Shown here: piece after piece, positions 6,474-7,043 of the stretch
Layout of the letters: every line of letters begins with the position of its first letter
Numbering within the stretch: position 1 is the stretch's first letter
Source: CAZAQV01 sp964487255
GTDB lineage: Bacteria; Myxococcota_A; Polyangia; Polyangiales; CAZAQV01
NCBI GenBank assembly: GCA_964487255.1
Contig: CAZAQV010000067.1
Location: 1-7,043, forward strand
Reading direction: 5' to 3'
DNA: 7,043 nt
The notes under the pieces: generated by a model
Databases searched by the model: none
What the model was told of the DNA's origin: nothing
What the model saw: the letters and a program-made list of their open reading frames with translations, nothing else
Made by a program: the position numbers and the translations under genes

Positions 6474-6904
6474 CGTCGGTCGACAGATCTCACGTGACGC
6501 TCAGGGGTCGCCGAGCTTGGCTCGGCTTCCCGCTTTCCCGGGCACGGTCGCTCACTGAGCAGCGTTACCGCCAGGCGTGCGCCCCGGTCAGCGCCATGGA
6601 TAACGAGCGAAGCAAACGAGGCCGGCAAGCATGTTGTCTTCTGAAGTTGGCTCTTGGTGCCCGGGGCGTGTCTGCGGCCCGCCTCGACCGAAGATGACTC
6701 GCGGCGGCGGCAACTCGACCATGAGTTCATTAGACCTTGGTCCTGGGCGACTTTCGGGCGCCGATTCTCCGACGCGCCTCCAGTCTCCAGAAATGGCCGT
6801 CGGGGGGACGACCGTGGACCCCGTGAGGCAGATGGAGGGCACTGAGGACGCAATACCCCGCCGTTGTTTCGGCTCGACATGGTCGCCCATCCGCAGAAGA
6901 CAAA
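6474..6904. other. Intergenic region without a convincing gene
   Basis: Open frames exist on both strands, but they are rich in Arg, Ser, Pro and Gly, have no recognisable domain, and the longest run through the hairpin array to the right, so I treat them as non-coding. The segment next to the membrane-protein start presumably holds that gene's promoter, but I find no pair of elements near consensus. A short perfect hairpin, GCCGAGC-TTG-GCTCGGC, lies at 6510-6526, about 40 nt upstream of the start on the minus strand, where it could be part of the leader. No tRNA or insertion-sequence end is visible. Confidence 0.45.
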
Positions 6905-6938
6905 AGGGGTTGCCGACGCTCTCGCGTCGGCAACCCCT
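6902..6938 (-). terminator. Strong intrinsic terminator for leftward transcription
   Basis: A perfect 15-bp stem (6905-6919 with 6924-6938) closes a 4-nt loop, TCTC. Read on the minus strand, the stem is followed immediately by TTTTG (from 6905 to 6901), the arrangement of a Rho-independent terminator. On the plus strand no T-tract follows. It would end a gene that enters the window from the right and insulate the membrane-protein unit from it. Confidence 0.65.
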
Positions 6939-6944
6939 CTCGCT

Positions 6945-7006
6945 GGCGGATTTCCGACCCCCACCACCCGGATCTAGTGCCCGAAAAGCAGGGTCGGAAA
7001 TCCGCC
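6945..7006. repeat. Perfect 16-bp inverted repeat with 30-nt spacer
   Basis: GGCGGATTTCCGACCC (6945-6960) and GGGTCGGAAATCCGCC (6991-7006) are exact reverse complements around a 30-nt spacer. There is no T-tract on either side, so a simple terminator is not the best reading. A structured-RNA stem, a recombinase or dimeric protein site, or a transcript-end stem is possible. It is the middle one of three adjacent hairpins. Confidence 0.7.
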
Positions 7007-7012
7007 GCCCGT

Positions 7013-7043
7013 AAAGCGACGCGCGCAAAACGCGTGTCGCTTT
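7013..7043. terminator. Symmetric hairpin with A/T ends, possible bidirectional terminator
   Basis: AAAGCGACGCGCG (7013-7025) pairs with CGCGTGTCGCTTT (7031-7043): 13 bp including one G-T wobble, with a 5-nt loop CAAAA. The A-run on the left and T-run on the right at the window edge give either strand a short T-tract, so it could terminate in both directions. The sequence beyond the edge would show whether the T-tract continues. Confidence 0.5.

Noticed and set aside
6565..6606. Possible integron attC-like site (CGTTA ... TAACG)
   Set aside because: Only five outer bases pair cleanly, the inner arms do not align as attC boxes, and no integrase or gene cassette is present.
6470..6967. Minus-strand 165-codon frame ending at the membrane-protein start
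   Set aside because: Low-complexity Arg/Ser/Pro composition, no domain, and it crosses the first hairpin and part of the second.
6631..7014. Plus-strand 127-codon frame across the hairpin array
   Set aside because: It reads straight through two strong hairpins and has low-complexity composition with no domain.

Overview
The window comes from a GC-rich bacterial genome, or a mobile element in one (roughly 60-65% GC by eye; ATG/GTG starts with purine-rich Shine-Dalgarno sites). It carries no rRNA, tRNA or housekeeping gene, so I do not name a taxon. The content is accessory and looks like part of a defence island.

Layout. 1-284 is unassigned. 285-1502 (minus) is a C5-cytosine DNA methyltransferase with all the main family motifs. 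A divergent intergenic region of about 345 bases carries the only good promoter-like sequences. To its right, three tightly packed plus-strand genes follow: a 138-residue GIY-YIG nuclease-like protein (1847-2263), a 412-residue ParB/sulfiredoxin-fold protein with a helix-turn-helix (2267-3505), and a 471-residue SNF2-type helicase/translocase (3517-4932). The gaps are 3 and 11 nt, and each downstream Shine-Dalgarno site sits on or beside the upstream stop codon, so translation is probably coupled. A short convergent gap with a large imperfect hairpin and a 14-nt palindrome separates this operon from two minus-strand genes: a two-helix membrane protein with a GAF-like domain (5499-6473) and, one base after its stop, an unrecognised 148-residue protein (5051-5497). 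6474-7043 has no convincing gene. It ends in three successive strong hairpins, the first of which resembles an intrinsic terminator for leftward transcription.

How the genes may work together (inference). The methyltransferase would mark self DNA. The GIY-YIG protein is the only candidate nuclease, the ParB-like protein a DNA-binding or NTP-dependent loader or sensor, and the SNF2 protein the translocase. This amounts to a restriction-modification-like anti-phage system whose gene set I cannot match to a named one. It shares a C5-methyltransferase plus SNF2 helicase with class 2 DISARM but lacks that system's other core genes. It shares a ParB-like protein plus SNF2 with the 7-deazaguanine (Dpd) systems but lacks the base-insertion enzyme. 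The 2TM-GAF pair is a second, separate two-gene unit that could be a membrane effector and its partner.
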